Part shown: positions 33,203-42,400 of the stretch, piece after piece | Numbering within the stretch: position 1 is the stretch's first letter | Layout of the letters: each line of letters starts with the position of its first letter | From: Psychrobacillus sp044762745 | Lineage (GTDB): Bacteria > Bacillota > Bacilli > Bacillales_A > Planococcaceae | DNA length: 64,000 nucleotides | Direction of reading: 5' to 3' | Assembly (NCBI RefSeq): GCF_044762745.1 | Contig: NZ_JBIWEX010000018.1 | Location: forward strand, 36,580 to 100,579 | Translations under genes and position numbers: made by a program | Notes under the pieces: model-generated | The model's input: the letters and a program-made list of their open reading frames with translations, nothing else | Told to the model about the DNA's origin: nothing | Databases searched by the model: none

Positions 33203-33697
33203 ATGGCGAAAAAGCAAAAAACAAATGCTGTTCGAATATTAGAGCAGCAAAAAATAGAGTTTGAGCTAATTGAATATGAATTGTCTGGTGACAAAGTGGA
33301 CGGGGTAACTGTAGCAAACAAAATTGGCTACCCTGTTTTTGTTGTATTTAAAACACTGCTCGTGACTGCTGGAACAGGGAAGTATTATGTATGTATTGTC
33401 CCGGTTAGTAACGAATTGAATTTAAAAGCAATCGCAAAAGTAGTAGGAGAGAAAAAAGTAGAATTGCTTCCGCTAAAGGATTTACTTCCAACTACCGGAT
33501 ACATCCGTGGGGGGTGTTCTCCGATTGGGATGAAAAAGCTGTTTCCAACAGTAGTAGATATAAGTGCGGAAAACAATAATTTTATCATCGTAAGTGGTGG
33601 AAAAATAGGGCTTCAAGTGAAACTTGCTGTAGCTGATTTACTGAAAATGACAAAAGGGCAAATTGCAGCGATTTGTAAATCGGAAAGTGATGAATGA
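33203..33697 (+). CDS. ybaK: Cys-tRNA(Pro) deacylase YbaK/EbsC
   Basis: 164 residues of the YbaK/prolyl-tRNA editing domain, which removes Cys wrongly attached to tRNA-Pro. Typical features are GVTVANKIGYPVFVVFKTLLV with the invariant Lys of FKTL (about 48-51), the LNLKAIAKVVGEKKVELLP segment and the GYIRGGCSPIGMKK loop (about 97-110). It acts in the cytoplasm beside prolyl-tRNA synthetase. The ATG follows GGAG by nine bases. Confidence 0.93.
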   Translation: MAKKQKTNAVRILEQQKIEFELIEYELSGDKVDGVTVANKIGYPVFVVFKTLLVTAGTGKYYVCIVPVSNELNLKAIAKVVGEKKVELLPLKDLLPTTGYIRGGCSPIGMKKLFPTVVDISAENNNFIIVSGGKIGLQVKLAVADLLKMTKGQIAAICKSESDE

Positions 33698-33785
33698 ATG
33701 GTTGTCTATACAAAAAAGAGCGCGGAAAAATTAGGAATGATTTTCGGTGTTTTTTTTCATACTCTAGGTTTTATATCGACCGCGA

Positions 33786-34544
33786 TATAGGGATAATCCT
33801 TCGAAAGAAATTTACCGCTAGGACTTCCGCTGCTGGGCGGACGCTTTCACCCGGGTGAGCGATGAGCCATTGCCGACGCTTACGCTCACATAGGAACAAA
33901 GGCTAAGAGCGTCACATCGTGTGGCAACGCCTTCGTGACCAACATCCTGTTGGCCTCCGCCGGGGTCGCCGCCTTCCGCTTCAATCAACGAAATATACTA
34001 GCTAGTTAGCGCCTAGCTAAACAAATCAATCAGAAATATTAGAACCGCTGCAGGAATGTAAAAGTTGCAGCTATCACTAAATGAAAAAATTGCTTTGCTT
34101 ATCAATCAGTGAACATAAGCTTCACTATGCTATGAATTAAATCATTAATGTATATTTTCGTAATATTAATGGTCGTCTCCTATTAAGTAAACTCTTTGAT
34201 ATGGGAAATGATTGCTTCCCTTAAAGAACTAGTTACTTTCAATGATTAGTTTGTTGCTTTTATCCATATACTGGATAAGTTTTCATGAGATACTTACTAA
34301 TAATAGATTTTCCTCTTAATTCAAATAAAACTTTATAAAGCGAGAAACTAATTAGTCAGCAAGCTCCTTTGATTTTCACGGAAGGGTGGCGACTCCAGTG
34401 GGATGAAGTGAGACAGGTGAACCTTCACAACGCACGCGTAACGTCGGTGAAGGTTCATCGCTCACCCCACGGAAAGCGTCCGCCCTGTAGCGAAAATCAT
34501 TGCAGACACTTTATTCAACTTGCTAAAACGCATGATTCCTATTA
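33786..34544. repeat. Composite palindromic intergenic element, copy 3 (with hairpin insert)
   Basis: This 933-base gene-free gap is filled mostly by a third element: left end TATAGGGATAATCC, GC-rich left arm (about 33830-33990), a middle with four 21-nt units (about 34207-34290, TGATTGCTTCC, TAGTTACTTTC and so on), and a right arm (about 34370-34544) with the hairpin GAACCTTCAC...GTGAAGGTTC. The left arm carries about 90 additional bases with the mini-hairpins CACATCGTGTG and CCAACATCCTGTTGG. An open frame at 34369-34551 follows the arm and is not a gene. Confidence 0.75.
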
Positions 34545-34630
34545 TGTGTGACATTCCATTCATCATGTTCTCTTTTTCAATTCGTTCGCATATAGTATCC
34601 ATTGAACGAAAAGATTGAAAGGGTGATAAT

Positions 34631-35692
34631 TTGGGCGGGACAGTTACACATTTTATGGGGAAATCGTATACGGGGCAAGGTGTGAAAAACTTTTATAAAG
34701 AACTGATTCATGAAGCGAAAAAAGTATATTTCTTTAAAGGACCGACTTCTTATCGGCTAACAGAAGTATTGAAAGAAATAGGATATGCTGCTATTCGCAG
34801 AGGCAAAGATATGGAATGGTTTTATGATCCTCTTCATGAGGAAGTTTTAGAAGCGGTATATATTATCAACTCGAAAACGCTTTACTTACACACAGATGCC
34901 GTTGACCCGATATATTATGGAGCTGGGCATATATGGCTTCCGTATTATGAAACGTACGATGATCGGAAACTGCACGATTTAGCTCCGTTAATACGCGATA
35001 AACAAATTGCGAATGAAGTATGGTTAACGAAAGGGCTGCAAACATTATCAAGAGCTAAAGTTATCCATGATGAATGGGAGCAACTAATCCAACCAGCAAT
35101 TGATTGGGACGGCATAAACGCATTGCTAGAAACAATCAAAAAGAAATGTATTGGCAACGTGCAACTTCAAAAAAAGTCTGACGTGACACATCGATTAATG
35201 GGATCCCTCACTCCAACAGGCGCACAAGATACGTTGAAGTCCATCTCTAAAAACTTAAAGTCCAGATTGTATATAAAAGGATTACCTGGAAGCGGAAAAT
35301 CCTCCTTTATGAAAAAATTTGGAGAAGCTGCAAAGTTACAAGGATTAGATATTCGTTTTATCTGGTGCGGACTAGATGCAAATAGTGTAGATGGAGTCGT
35401 CGTCCCTGAATTGCAACTATGCATGGTAGACGCGACAAGTCCACATATATACGACCCAGAACGCGAGGGAGACGAGATTGTCGATTTCTTACCACATATT
35501 AAAGAGGAATTACTCGATGAGAAAATGATTGTAGAAGTGAGAAAACGATACGCATACGAAATGGAGCTTGCCCAAGACTATATTTCTACGTATGCTAGTG
35601 AATCCAAAACAATCAGAATGCTCTATGACTCTACAATAGATGAAGAAAAATGGACAACTTTCCAAAATGAAATGATCGCAACTATCGAGTGA
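34631..35692 (+). CDS. PRK06851-type P-loop ATPase
   Basis: 353 residues, a family of Bacillales proteins with two P-loop-like halves and unknown function. The N-terminal half (FMGKSYTGQGVKNFYKELIH, about 9-28) has a degenerate P-loop; the second half has a complete Walker A, LYIKGLPGSGKSSFMKKFGE (about 217-236), and a possible Walker B in LQLCMVDATSPH. This resembles nucleotide or shikimate kinase-like proteins. The start is TTG 34631 after AAAGGGTGA. It is probably monocistronic, with a terminator at once after the stop. Confidence 0.8.
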   Translation: MGGTVTHFMGKSYTGQGVKNFYKELIHEAKKVYFFKGPTSYRLTEVLKEIGYAAIRRGKDMEWFYDPLHEEVLEAVYIINSKTLYLHTDAVDPIYYGAGHIWLPYYETYDDRKLHDLAPLIRDKQIANEVWLTKGLQTLSRAKVIHDEWEQLIQPAIDWDGINALLETIKKKCIGNVQLQKKSDVTHRLMGSLTPTGAQDTLKSISKNLKSRLYIKGLPGSGKSSFMKKFGEAAKLQGLDIRFIWCGLDANSVDGVVVPELQLCMVDATSPHIYDPEREGDEIVDFLPHIKEELLDEKMIVEVRKRYAYEMELAQDYISTYASESKTIRMLYDSTIDEEKWTTFQNEMIATIE

Positions 35693-35720
35693 GCAGGGAA
35701 TATCATCCTGCTCTTTTTTT
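35691..35720 (+). terminator. Terminator after the PRK06851-type gene
   Basis: GAGCAGG pairs with CCTGCTC and runs into eight T; it begins inside the stop-codon region. Confidence 0.85.
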
Positions 35721-35781
35721 CGTATTTTGCAGGGAACATGTTAAACTAGAGAAGACTATTTCGCTTGAAAGGAAGATGACT

Positions 35782-36972
35782 TTGTCAAATGTACTAAACA
35801 ACTTCTTAACGGAAAACTTAGATGCACTAAAAAACCAAGGCTTATACAATGAAATCGATCCAGTAGAGGGAGCAAATGGTGCAAAGATCCAAGTTCGAGG
35901 TTCGGAACTTATCAACCTATCTTCTAATAACTATTTAGGACTTGCAACCAATCCCGAGCTTAAACAAATTGCGAAAGATGCAGTGGACAAGTATGGTGTG
36001 GGAGCAGGAGCAGTCCGTACGATTAACGGAACACTAGACCTTCACGTAAAACTAGAAGAAAAACTAGCAGAATTCAAAGGAACAGAAGCAGCCATTTCCT
36101 ATCAGTCCGGATTCAACTGTAACATGGCAGCCATCTCAGCCGTTATGGATAAAAACGATGCTATATTATCGGACCAATTAAACCACGCTTCAATTATCGA
36201 CGGTTGCCGACTTTCTAAAGCAAAAATCATTCCATTCAACCACTCCGACATGGAAGATCTACGCGCAAAAGCAAAACAAGCTACGGAATCTGGTCAATAC
36301 AATAAAGTAATGGTCATCACAGACGGTGTATTCTCGATGGATGGCGACATTGCCAAACTACCAGAAATCGTAGAAATCGCAAAAGAGTTCGACCTTATCA
36401 CTTACGTAGATGACGCACATGGTTCAGGTGTTACTGGTAAAGGAAAAGGAACAGTGAAGCACTTCGGTTTAGAAAAAGAAATCGACTTTCAAATTGGTAC
36501 TTTATCGAAAGCAATCGGTGTCGTAGGTGGATACGTTGCGGGGAAAAAGAACTTAATCGACTGGCTAAAAGTTCGCTCACGTCCATTTTTATTCTCAACA
36601 GCATTACCACCAGGGGACGTAGCAGCAATTACTGCAGCGGTTCAAATGATCATCGACTCAACAGAGCTACATGATAAACTTTGGGAAAACGGAGACTATT
36701 TGAAAGCGGGTCTATCAAAACTTGGCTTCGATATAGGTGCATCTGAAACACCAATTACTCCATGTATTATCGGAGACGAAAAGCTTACACAGGAATTCTC
36801 CAAACGATTATTCGAAGAAGGCGTATATGCAAAATCCATCGTCTTCCCAACCGTACCAAAAGGCACAGGCCGCGTCCGCAACATGCCAACTGCTGCGCAT
36901 ACGAAAGAGATGCTGGACGAAGCACTCGCGATTTATGAGAAAGTTGGACGAGAGCTTGGGGTAATTTCATAA
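35782..36972 (+). CDS. kbl: Glycine C-acetyltransferase (2-amino-3-ketobutyrate CoA ligase)
   Basis: PLP enzyme that splits 2-amino-3-ketobutyrate with CoA into glycine and acetyl-CoA, the second step of threonine breakdown. It shows NNYLGLATNPELKQIAKDAVDKYGVGAGAVRTINGT (about 45-80), the VDDAHGSGVTGKGKGTVKHF loop (about 208-227) and the PLP Lys in IGTLSKAIGVVGGYVAG (about 236-252). TTG 35782 follows GGAAG by six bases and gives 396 residues, the normal size; upstream in-frame codons lack a spaced ribosome site. The threonine dehydrogenase gene lies 0.9 kb downstream. Confidence 0.93.
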   Translation: MSNVLNNFLTENLDALKNQGLYNEIDPVEGANGAKIQVRGSELINLSSNNYLGLATNPELKQIAKDAVDKYGVGAGAVRTINGTLDLHVKLEEKLAEFKGTEAAISYQSGFNCNMAAISAVMDKNDAILSDQLNHASIIDGCRLSKAKIIPFNHSDMEDLRAKAKQATESGQYNKVMVITDGVFSMDGDIAKLPEIVEIAKEFDLITYVDDAHGSGVTGKGKGTVKHFGLEKEIDFQIGTLSKAIGVVGGYVAGKKNLIDWLKVRSRPFLFSTALPPGDVAAITAAVQMIIDSTELHDKLWENGDYLKAGLSKLGFDIGASETPITPCIIGDEKLTQEFSKRLFEEGVYAKSIVFPTVPKGTGRVRNMPTAAHTKEMLDEALAIYEKVGRELGVIS

Positions 36973-36977
36973 ACTCA

Positions 36978-37014
36978 TTAACTACCTCGGCACATAGTGC
37001 CGGGGTAGTTTTCC
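36978..37014 (+). terminator. Terminator after kbl
   Basis: ACTACCTCGGCAC pairs with GTGCCGGGGTAGT, followed by TTTTCC. Confidence 0.8.
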
Positions 37015-37056
37015 GATTTCGTATTAAACTATCTTGATTAATGTAATATCCCAACC

Positions 37057-37085
37057 AAAAAAGCAGCCGATTATGGCTGCTTTAC
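37057..37085 (-). terminator. Terminator of the 2-TM hypothetical gene
   Basis: AAAGCAGCC pairs with GGCTGCTTT around a seven-base loop, with a T-run on the reverse strand. Confidence 0.75.
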
Positions 37086-37086
37086 T

Positions 37087-37722
37087 TTACGAAAAGTCTT
37101 TCTCCATATGCTGAAACGCATAAAGCAAATTAAACTTCTGAACACCTCTCGCACTCTCAACACTAGCTTCCGCTACATCTCGAAAAGTCTCCAAATCCCC
37201 AAGTTCCTTAGCAATAATTGCCTCAATCGCATATGGCATCCAACCCACCGGCAAGTCCGCTTTTAAAGTCCATGCTTCCTCATAGTTTCCTTGCAGTGCT
37301 TCGGAATACGCTTTGTAATATGTACGTAATGGCTCTTTACTTATTTGTTTAGCGAGTATGACAAAAGAAGCAACATCTTTTTCATGTAGTGCTAAATTCG
37401 TTTTATACACTTGTTGCATATATGGTTGTTTATATTTCTTCAAGATTTCATTAATCGCTTGGATAATTGCCTCTCGATTCCCTGTTTTTACTGCAAGTGC
37501 GTATGTAAAAATAGGCTTCTTTTGATTGTCTTCTAAATAGCGTTCGATACGTGCTAGGTTATTAGATTTGTACACAATATACATCTGGGGAACAACTAAT
37601 AAAAGAATGTAGAGTACAACGATACTCAAATAAATGAGCCAAAACGGAAGTTCCAAAAAGCTCATTACAACTGTAAGTACTATCCCTAGTAAAATTATTA
37701 AAACATATCGTAAAATTTTCAT
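37087..37722 (-). CDS. Hypothetical membrane protein with TPR-like cytoplasmic domain
   Basis: 211 residues: two adjacent membrane helices at the N-terminus (YVLIILLGIVLTVVMSFLEL and LIYLSIVVLYILLLVVPQMYIV, about 6-50), then a helical domain of TPR-like repeats (ALAVKTGNREAIIQAINEILKK, LHEKDVASFVILAKQI, EALQGNYEEAWTL). ATG 37722 follows AGAGGTAA; upstream in-frame starts have none. It sits between kbl and the threonine dehydrogenase gene on the opposite strand. No function is known to me; scaffolding is the usual role of such repeats. Confidence 0.7.
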   Translation of the reverse strand: MKILRYVLIILLGIVLTVVMSFLELPFWLIYLSIVVLYILLLVVPQMYIVYKSNNLARIERYLEDNQKKPIFTYALAVKTGNREAIIQAINEILKKYKQPYMQQVYKTNLALHEKDVASFVILAKQISKEPLRTYYKAYSEALQGNYEEAWTLKADLPVGWMPYAIEAIIAKELGDLETFRDVAEASVESARGVQKFNLLYAFQHMEKDFS

Positions 37723-37897
37723 GTTTACCTCTTTTACCTCTTTTATTACTATTATACCAAATCCTCCTACAAAACTCATATTGTACTTTTAGAAAGAACA
37801 GCATATAATAGAAAAAAATAAACGCCATTAAAACAATGTTAACGAATATAGAGTGTTCTTTCCAAAAATACAATTGTTTTCAAAGGGAGTAGACAAC

Positions 37898-38857
37898 ATG
37901 AAAAAAATCATGATTACCGGAGCTTTAGGCCAAATTGGTTCTGAACTAATTACAAAACTACGTAAAGAATACGGTGCAGAAAATGTACTTGCAACCGATA
38001 TTAGAGATATCTCATCAGAAACAACGAAAAGCGGACCATTTAAAATTCTTGATGTAACAGACGGAGAGAAAATGCACCAAATTGCAAAAGATTTTGGAGC
38101 AGATACGATAATGCATATGGCTGCGCTTTTATCTGCAACAGCGGAAGCAAAACCGCAATTTGCGTGGAATTTGAATATGGGTGGACTCATGAATGCGCTC
38201 GAAACTGCACGTGAATTGAACATGCAATTTTTCACACCAAGCTCAATCGGGGCATTCGGACCCTCTACTCCTAAACAAAATACACCGCAAGATACTTTAC
38301 AGCGTCCGACTACGATGTATGGCGTGAACAAAGTAGCAGGGGAGCTTCTTTGTGATTATTACTTCCACAAATTCGGTTTAGATACTCGTGGTGTACGCTT
38401 CCCAGGACTGATTTCGAACGAGACATTACCTGGTGGGGGAACGACCGATTATGCGGTGGATATTTATTACAAAGCCTTAGCAGAAGGCAAGTACACATCG
38501 TATATTGCAGAAGGAACGTATATGGATATGATGTATATGCCAGATGCACTGCAAGCAATTGTAGACTTAATGGAAGCAGATGCTTCGAAGTTGATTCACC
38601 GAAATGCATTTAATGTAACAGCGATGAGCTTTGAGCCAGAGCAAATTGCTGCATCTATTAAAAAAGTATTCCCAACATTTACAATGGATTACGATGTGGA
38701 TCCGGTACGTCAAGCAATTGCGGATAGTTGGCCAGATTCGATTGACGCTACTTCTGCAAAAGATGAGTGGGGCTTCACGTATAAATATGATTTAGATGCG
38801 ATGACAAGAGATATGCTAGAAAAGCTAGCAACTAAAAAAACAGCGGACACCTTATAA
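37898..38857 (+). CDS. L-threonine 3-dehydrogenase, SDR (epimerase-like) type
   Basis: NAD-dependent enzyme that oxidises threonine to 2-amino-3-ketobutyrate, the substrate of Kbl. The Rossmann motif is MITGALGQIGSELITKL (about 4-20), LATDIRD marks the NAD ribose site, and the catalytic pair is in TMYGVNKVAGELL (Tyr/Lys, about 143-155). FGLDTRGVRFPGLIS and GGGTTDYAVDIYYKAL are typical of this subfamily. ATG 37898 follows GGGAG. Together with kbl it completes threonine to glycine plus acetyl-CoA, though the two genes are not in one operon here. Confidence 0.9.
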   Translation: MKKIMITGALGQIGSELITKLRKEYGAENVLATDIRDISSETTKSGPFKILDVTDGEKMHQIAKDFGADTIMHMAALLSATAEAKPQFAWNLNMGGLMNALETARELNMQFFTPSSIGAFGPSTPKQNTPQDTLQRPTTMYGVNKVAGELLCDYYFHKFGLDTRGVRFPGLISNETLPGGGTTDYAVDIYYKALAEGKYTSYIAEGTYMDMMYMPDALQAIVDLMEADASKLIHRNAFNVTAMSFEPEQIAASIKKVFPTFTMDYDVDPVRQAIADSWPDSIDATSAKDEWGFTYKYDLDAMTRDMLEKLATKKTADTL

Positions 38858-38874
38858 AAGGGTTCGCTGTTTTT
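38838..38874. terminator. Bidirectional terminator between the SDR threonine dehydrogenase and yjiH-like genes
   Basis: AAACAGCG...CGCTGTTTTT, with the left arm inside the last codons of the dehydrogenase gene. Confidence 0.75.
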
Positions 38875-38881
38875 GATTTCA

Positions 38882-40222
38882 TTAGAATATAATATGTGCC
38901 GCTGCTGCAATAATCGGAAATGCAATAAGTGTACGTAGTAGGAAAATAACGACTAAATCTTTAAAGTTAACCGGTATTTTCGAACCAAGTAACAGACCGC
39001 CAACTTCAGACATATAAATAAGCTGCGTTACAGACATAGCGGCGATAAAGAATAGTGTAACCTCTGATTCAATGCCTCCAGTAAGTAGCGTAGGAAGGAA
39101 CATATCCGCAAATCCAACAACCAGTGTTTGAGCCGCTTCTGCTGCTTCTGGAATACCAAATAGCATTAATAATGGTTCAAATGGTTTTCCTAATATAGTG
39201 AAAATAGGCGTGAACTCCGCAAGCATAAGTGCGACCGTACCAAATGCAAGTACCACTGGTGCGACACCGATATATAAATCGATTACATTTTTAATGCCAT
39301 CCGCGAAAAACTTCTTAATAGAGCGATTATCATTGGCTTTCACAAGTGCATTTTCTAAACCATGTGTAAAAGCATTATAGCCTTCAGGGAAATCCTCTGC
39401 TTTTAAATCAAGAGGACGACCATCAATATGCACTTCTGGTTTACCGCGTAATGGATAAATGCGAGGCATGATGAATGCTAATACAAGACCACAAAGTAAA
39501 ACAGTAAAGTAAAATGGTAAGAAATAATTAGAAAGACCAACCTCATCGAGTACAACAATACAAAATGTGATGGATACTACAGAAAAAGTAGAGCCAATAA
39601 TAGCAGCTTCTTTTTTCGTATAGTACCCTTCTTCATATTGTCTCGCTGTTAGTAAAACTCCGATTGTTCCATCGCCAACCCAAGAAGTCAGTGCATCTAC
39701 TGCAGAGCGCCCGGGTAATTTGAATAGTGGTCGCATTACTTTTACCGCCATCGTACCGAAAAACTCCAGTAATCCAAAGTTCAATAAAAACGGTAATAAC
39801 AACCCGGCAAATAGGAAAATAGTGAATAAGAAGGATACTAAACCGTCTGGACTAAGTAACATTCCGCCCGTATTTTCATTCCAAATGGCTTCAGGTCCTA
39901 CTTGGAAGATGATTAATACTGCAAACACAGCACCAACTACACGAGTAATCGTCCAAAATAGAGAGACTTTAAATAATTGATTGATAAACGTGTTTTGTCT
40001 TGGTAAAAACAAAAACACAATCGACCCAATTGCTGCAATCCCTATCATAACAAGCGCAACCCATTGAACGAATGGGGCAATTGCAGCAGATAAAATATTG
40101 GAAAATAACGCAATTGGAATTTTAAAACCTTCCGAAGTAGGAAGGGGTATCATAAACATAATGACTCCTGCGATGGATGGAAGCAGGAATAAAAGCCATG
40201 TAGATAAAGAGAACTTCTTCAA
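38882..40222 (-). CDS. YjiH family nucleoside-recognition (Gate) membrane protein
   Basis: 446 residues with about ten hydrophobic segments. The Gate-domain pattern is seen twice: LPGRSAVDALTSWVGDGTIGVLLTARQYEEGYYTKKEAAIIGSTFS (split, about 168-213) and a second half with FADMFLPTLLTGGIESEVTLFFIAAMSVTQLIYMSEVGGLLLGSKIP (about 371-417). YjiH-like proteins are thought to be transporters, but the substrate is not proven. The start codon is TTG 40222 with only a weak AAAGTGGG upstream. It is a single gene. Confidence 0.85.
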   Translation of the reverse strand: MKKFSLSTWLLFLLPSIAGVIMFMIPLPTSEGFKIPIALFSNILSAAIAPFVQWVALVMIGIAAIGSIVFLFLPRQNTFINQLFKVSLFWTITRVVGAVFAVLIIFQVGPEAIWNENTGGMLLSPDGLVSFLFTIFLFAGLLLPFLLNFGLLEFFGTMAVKVMRPLFKLPGRSAVDALTSWVGDGTIGVLLTARQYEEGYYTKKEAAIIGSTFSVVSITFCIVVLDEVGLSNYFLPFYFTVLLCGLVLAFIMPRIYPLRGKPEVHIDGRPLDLKAEDFPEGYNAFTHGLENALVKANDNRSIKKFFADGIKNVIDLYIGVAPVVLAFGTVALMLAEFTPIFTILGKPFEPLLMLFGIPEAAEAAQTLVVGFADMFLPTLLTGGIESEVTLFFIAAMSVTQLIYMSEVGGLLLGSKIPVNFKDLVVIFLLRTLIAFPIIAAAAHIIF

Positions 40223-40329
40223 AAATATAGACCCACTTTCTGCAAATGAATAATTATGCGTGTTGTTAAATCATTTATACATACTAATTCATTTACATAG
40301 AGAAGTCTATATAAACACGTGATGTTCTA

Positions 40330-41016
40330 TTATTCGAAATCTTTATTGAAGTCGTATGTGTAGAAACGTTCGTAATGTAGCCAATTTTCCGCTTCTGGCT
40401 CACCGTCTGCTAAGCGTTTCTCCATTTCTTCTAGCATCCATGCAGTTTGCGAAATATGTGCCCGCATCGATCCCATTTTTTCTTCTCTAGACTCTTTAAT
40501 ATTATGCACAATATCTGGTTCTCCTAAAACTTCCTTTGAATCGTTTGAGAACGCTAGTGCATAAATAGTAGGGCGTGACTCTTCCGGCATGCGGCGAATA
40601 GCGCGAATCATTGCACGTCCAGTCGCATCATGATCAGGATGCACTGCGTAGTTCGGATAGAACGTAATGACAAGCGATGGATTCGTATCCGCAATTAGAT
40701 TTTCCATCATTCCTACCATTTTTTCATCGTCTTCAAATTCGACTGTTTTATCACGGAGCCCCATCATTCGAAGATCGGTTACGCCCATTGCTTTTGCAGA
40801 AGCGAGCAGCTCTTCCTTTCGAATTTGTGGGAGTGTTTCGCGTGTTGCAAAAGGAGGATTTCCTAGGTTTCTTCCCATTTCGCCTAACGTTAGGCACGCA
40901 TATGTAACTGGAATTCCTTGTTTTACATACGTTGCAATCGTACCGGAAACGCCGAAAGCTTCGTCATCTGGGTGAGGGAATACAACAAGTACATGTCGTT
41001 CCATTGGTAAAGTCAT
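40330..41016 (-). CDS. bshB2: Bacillithiol biosynthesis deacetylase BshB2
   Basis: Zinc-dependent PIG-L/LmbE-family enzyme that removes the acetyl group from GlcNAc-malate in bacillithiol synthesis; it may also cleave bacillithiol conjugates. The metal motif PHPDDEAFG (about 14-22) and the third ligand in YAVHPDHDATGRAM (about 121-134) are present, with 228 residues in total. It is 13 bases downstream of the yojF-like gene, the same pair as in B. subtilis (yojF-yojG). AAGGAGGA precedes the ATG. Bacillithiol is the low-molecular-weight thiol of this lineage. Confidence 0.93.
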   Translation of the reverse strand: MTLPMERHVLVVFPHPDDEAFGVSGTIATYVKQGIPVTYACLTLGEMGRNLGNPPFATRETLPQIRKEELLASAKAMGVTDLRMMGLRDKTVEFEDDEKMVGMMENLIADTNPSLVITFYPNYAVHPDHDATGRAMIRAIRRMPEESRPTIYALAFSNDSKEVLGEPDIVHNIKESREEKMGSMRAHISQTAWMLEEMEKRLADGEPEAENWLHYERFYTYDFNKDFE

Positions 41017-41029
41017 TTGTTTGTCCTCC

Positions 41030-41380
41030 TTAATAAGTGAATGGTGTTTTACTAATTTGTAATGCTACTGCCAGTTTTCCATTTTGGTCATGTCCCGCCA
41101 TTAATAAACGATCATGTTCATCTAATTCGAAATGGGTAACGCCTTGCGCGTATACCCATCCGTGCGGTAATTTAAGACCAACACGATGCGGTGATTCGCC
41201 AGCTACTTTCCCGAGCTCATAACGGAGCATAACATTGCGGATAAAAGCACCTGCATTGAATACTTTTTCATCAAAATGCGAAGCGTATGCACCATTCGTC
41301 GTTTCTAAATGGATATATACATCTTCGTTTGCAAATTTATTCAAAAGTACTTGTAATTGTTCAACATTAACAAGTTCCAT
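41030..41380 (-). CDS. yojF: YojF family protein
   Basis: 116 residues, DUF1806/YojF family, always found next to bshB2. Typical stretches are EDVYIHLETTNGAYASHFDEK (split, about 19-39), GAFIRNVMLRYELGKVAG and HRVGLKLPHGWVYAQGVTHFE. Its biochemical role is not established; the conserved pairing implies a part in bacillithiol metabolism. AGGAGGC precedes the ATG. Confidence 0.9.
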   Translation of the reverse strand: MELVNVEQLQVLLNKFANEDVYIHLETTNGAYASHFDEKVFNAGAFIRNVMLRYELGKVAGESPHRVGLKLPHGWVYAQGVTHFELDEHDRLLMAGHDQNGKLAVALQISKTPFTY

Positions 41381-41458
41381 CTATTTATAGCCTCCTAACA
41401 TACTGTCTTTTATAAGTATAATGAAAATAAGTTTTGGAAGCGAATGATTGAGATGAAA

Positions 41459-41491
41459 AAACTCGTAAAGTCGTCGTGACTTTACGAGTAG
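41459..41491 (-). terminator. Terminator of pdxK
   Basis: ACTCGTAAAGTC pairs perfectly with GACTTTACGAGT around a five-base loop, with six T next on the reverse strand. Confidence 0.88.
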
Positions 41492-41499
41492 AAATTTTC

Positions 41500-42333
41500 T
41501 TATACAGTTGTAGTGGTAACTTCTGGAGCGCCAAACTTACCTTTTGCTCCGTGAAGAACTGGTCCTACGTATTGGTTAAGTTTCCAACCGTGTGCGATTG
41601 CAGCAGAAACGAATTCTTTTGCTTCTAAAACGGAGTCTGCAACCGTAAATCCGTTTGCTAAGTTAGCAGTAACTGCTGCAGCAAATGTACAGCCAGCTCC
41701 GTGGTTATATGTAGTATCTGTTTTTTCTGTTTCTAATAGCGTATGCGTTTGTCCATCATAGAAAAGGTCAACTGCTTTTTCATGTGCTAATTGTTTTCCG
41801 CCTTTGATCACGACATTTTTTGCGCCAAGTGCATGAATTTTTTCTGCCGCAGCTTTCATATCGTCAATTGTTTTAAGTGCTCCTAGTCCCGAAAGTTGTC
41901 CAGCTTCGAAAAGGTTCGGAGTAACGACTAAAGCGCGTGGGAGTAAGTGCGTGATCATTGCATCTACTGTGCCTGGATTTAACACTTCATCTTCCCCTTT
42001 ACAAACCATAACAGGGTCGATTACGACGCTCTTCGTACCAGATTCTTCTATTATATTTCCTGCAGTTTCGATAATTTCTTCTGTACTTAACATGCCTGTT
42101 TTAATCGCATCGACATTTGTCGATAATGCTGTTTTTGCTTGTCGTTTAATCTCTTCAACAGGTAAAGAGAAGACACCGTGGCTCCATCCGTTATCGGGAT
42201 CCATTGTAGCTACGACCGTTAAAACGTTCATACCATATGTACCGTGCTCTTGGAATGTTTTTAAATCTGCTTGTATACCAGCTCCGCCTGAAGTGTCAGA
42301 GCCTGCAATTGTTAGTGTTTTTTTTATCGACAT
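41500..42333 (-). CDS. pdxK: Pyridoxine/pyridoxal kinase (PdxK, ThiD-like)
   Basis: Ribokinase-fold kinase of 277 residues that phosphorylates pyridoxal or pyridoxine in vitamin B6 salvage. LTIAGSDTSGGAGIQADLKTFQEHGTYGM (split, about 7-35) holds substrate and ATP contacts, VVIDPVMVCKG lies at about 101-111, and the catalytic GAGCTFAAAVTANLANG motif at about 210-226. The wording of motifs (DPVMVCKGEDEVL, LNQYVGP) matches B. subtilis PdxK rather than true ThiD. There are no thiamine genes nearby. It is monocistronic. Confidence 0.88.
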   Translation of the reverse strand: MSIKKTLTIAGSDTSGGAGIQADLKTFQEHGTYGMNVLTVVATMDPDNGWSHGVFSLPVEEIKRQAKTALSTNVDAIKTGMLSTEEIIETAGNIIEESGTKSVVIDPVMVCKGEDEVLNPGTVDAMITHLLPRALVVTPNLFEAGQLSGLGALKTIDDMKAAAEKIHALGAKNVVIKGGKQLAHEKAVDLFYDGQTHTLLETEKTDTTYNHGAGCTFAAAVTANLANGFTVADSVLEAKEFVSAAIAHGWKLNQYVGPVLHGAKGKFGAPEVTTTTV

Positions 42334-42400
42334 TTTAGCGTGTCCCCTTTTGAAAAAAGTTAATATTACTTATTATATCAAACAATAATCGAAACTTACA

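Noticed and set aside
34369..34551. 60-codon open frame in element copy 3
   Set aside because: It is the translated right arm; the equivalent arms of copies 1 and 2 do not keep the frame.
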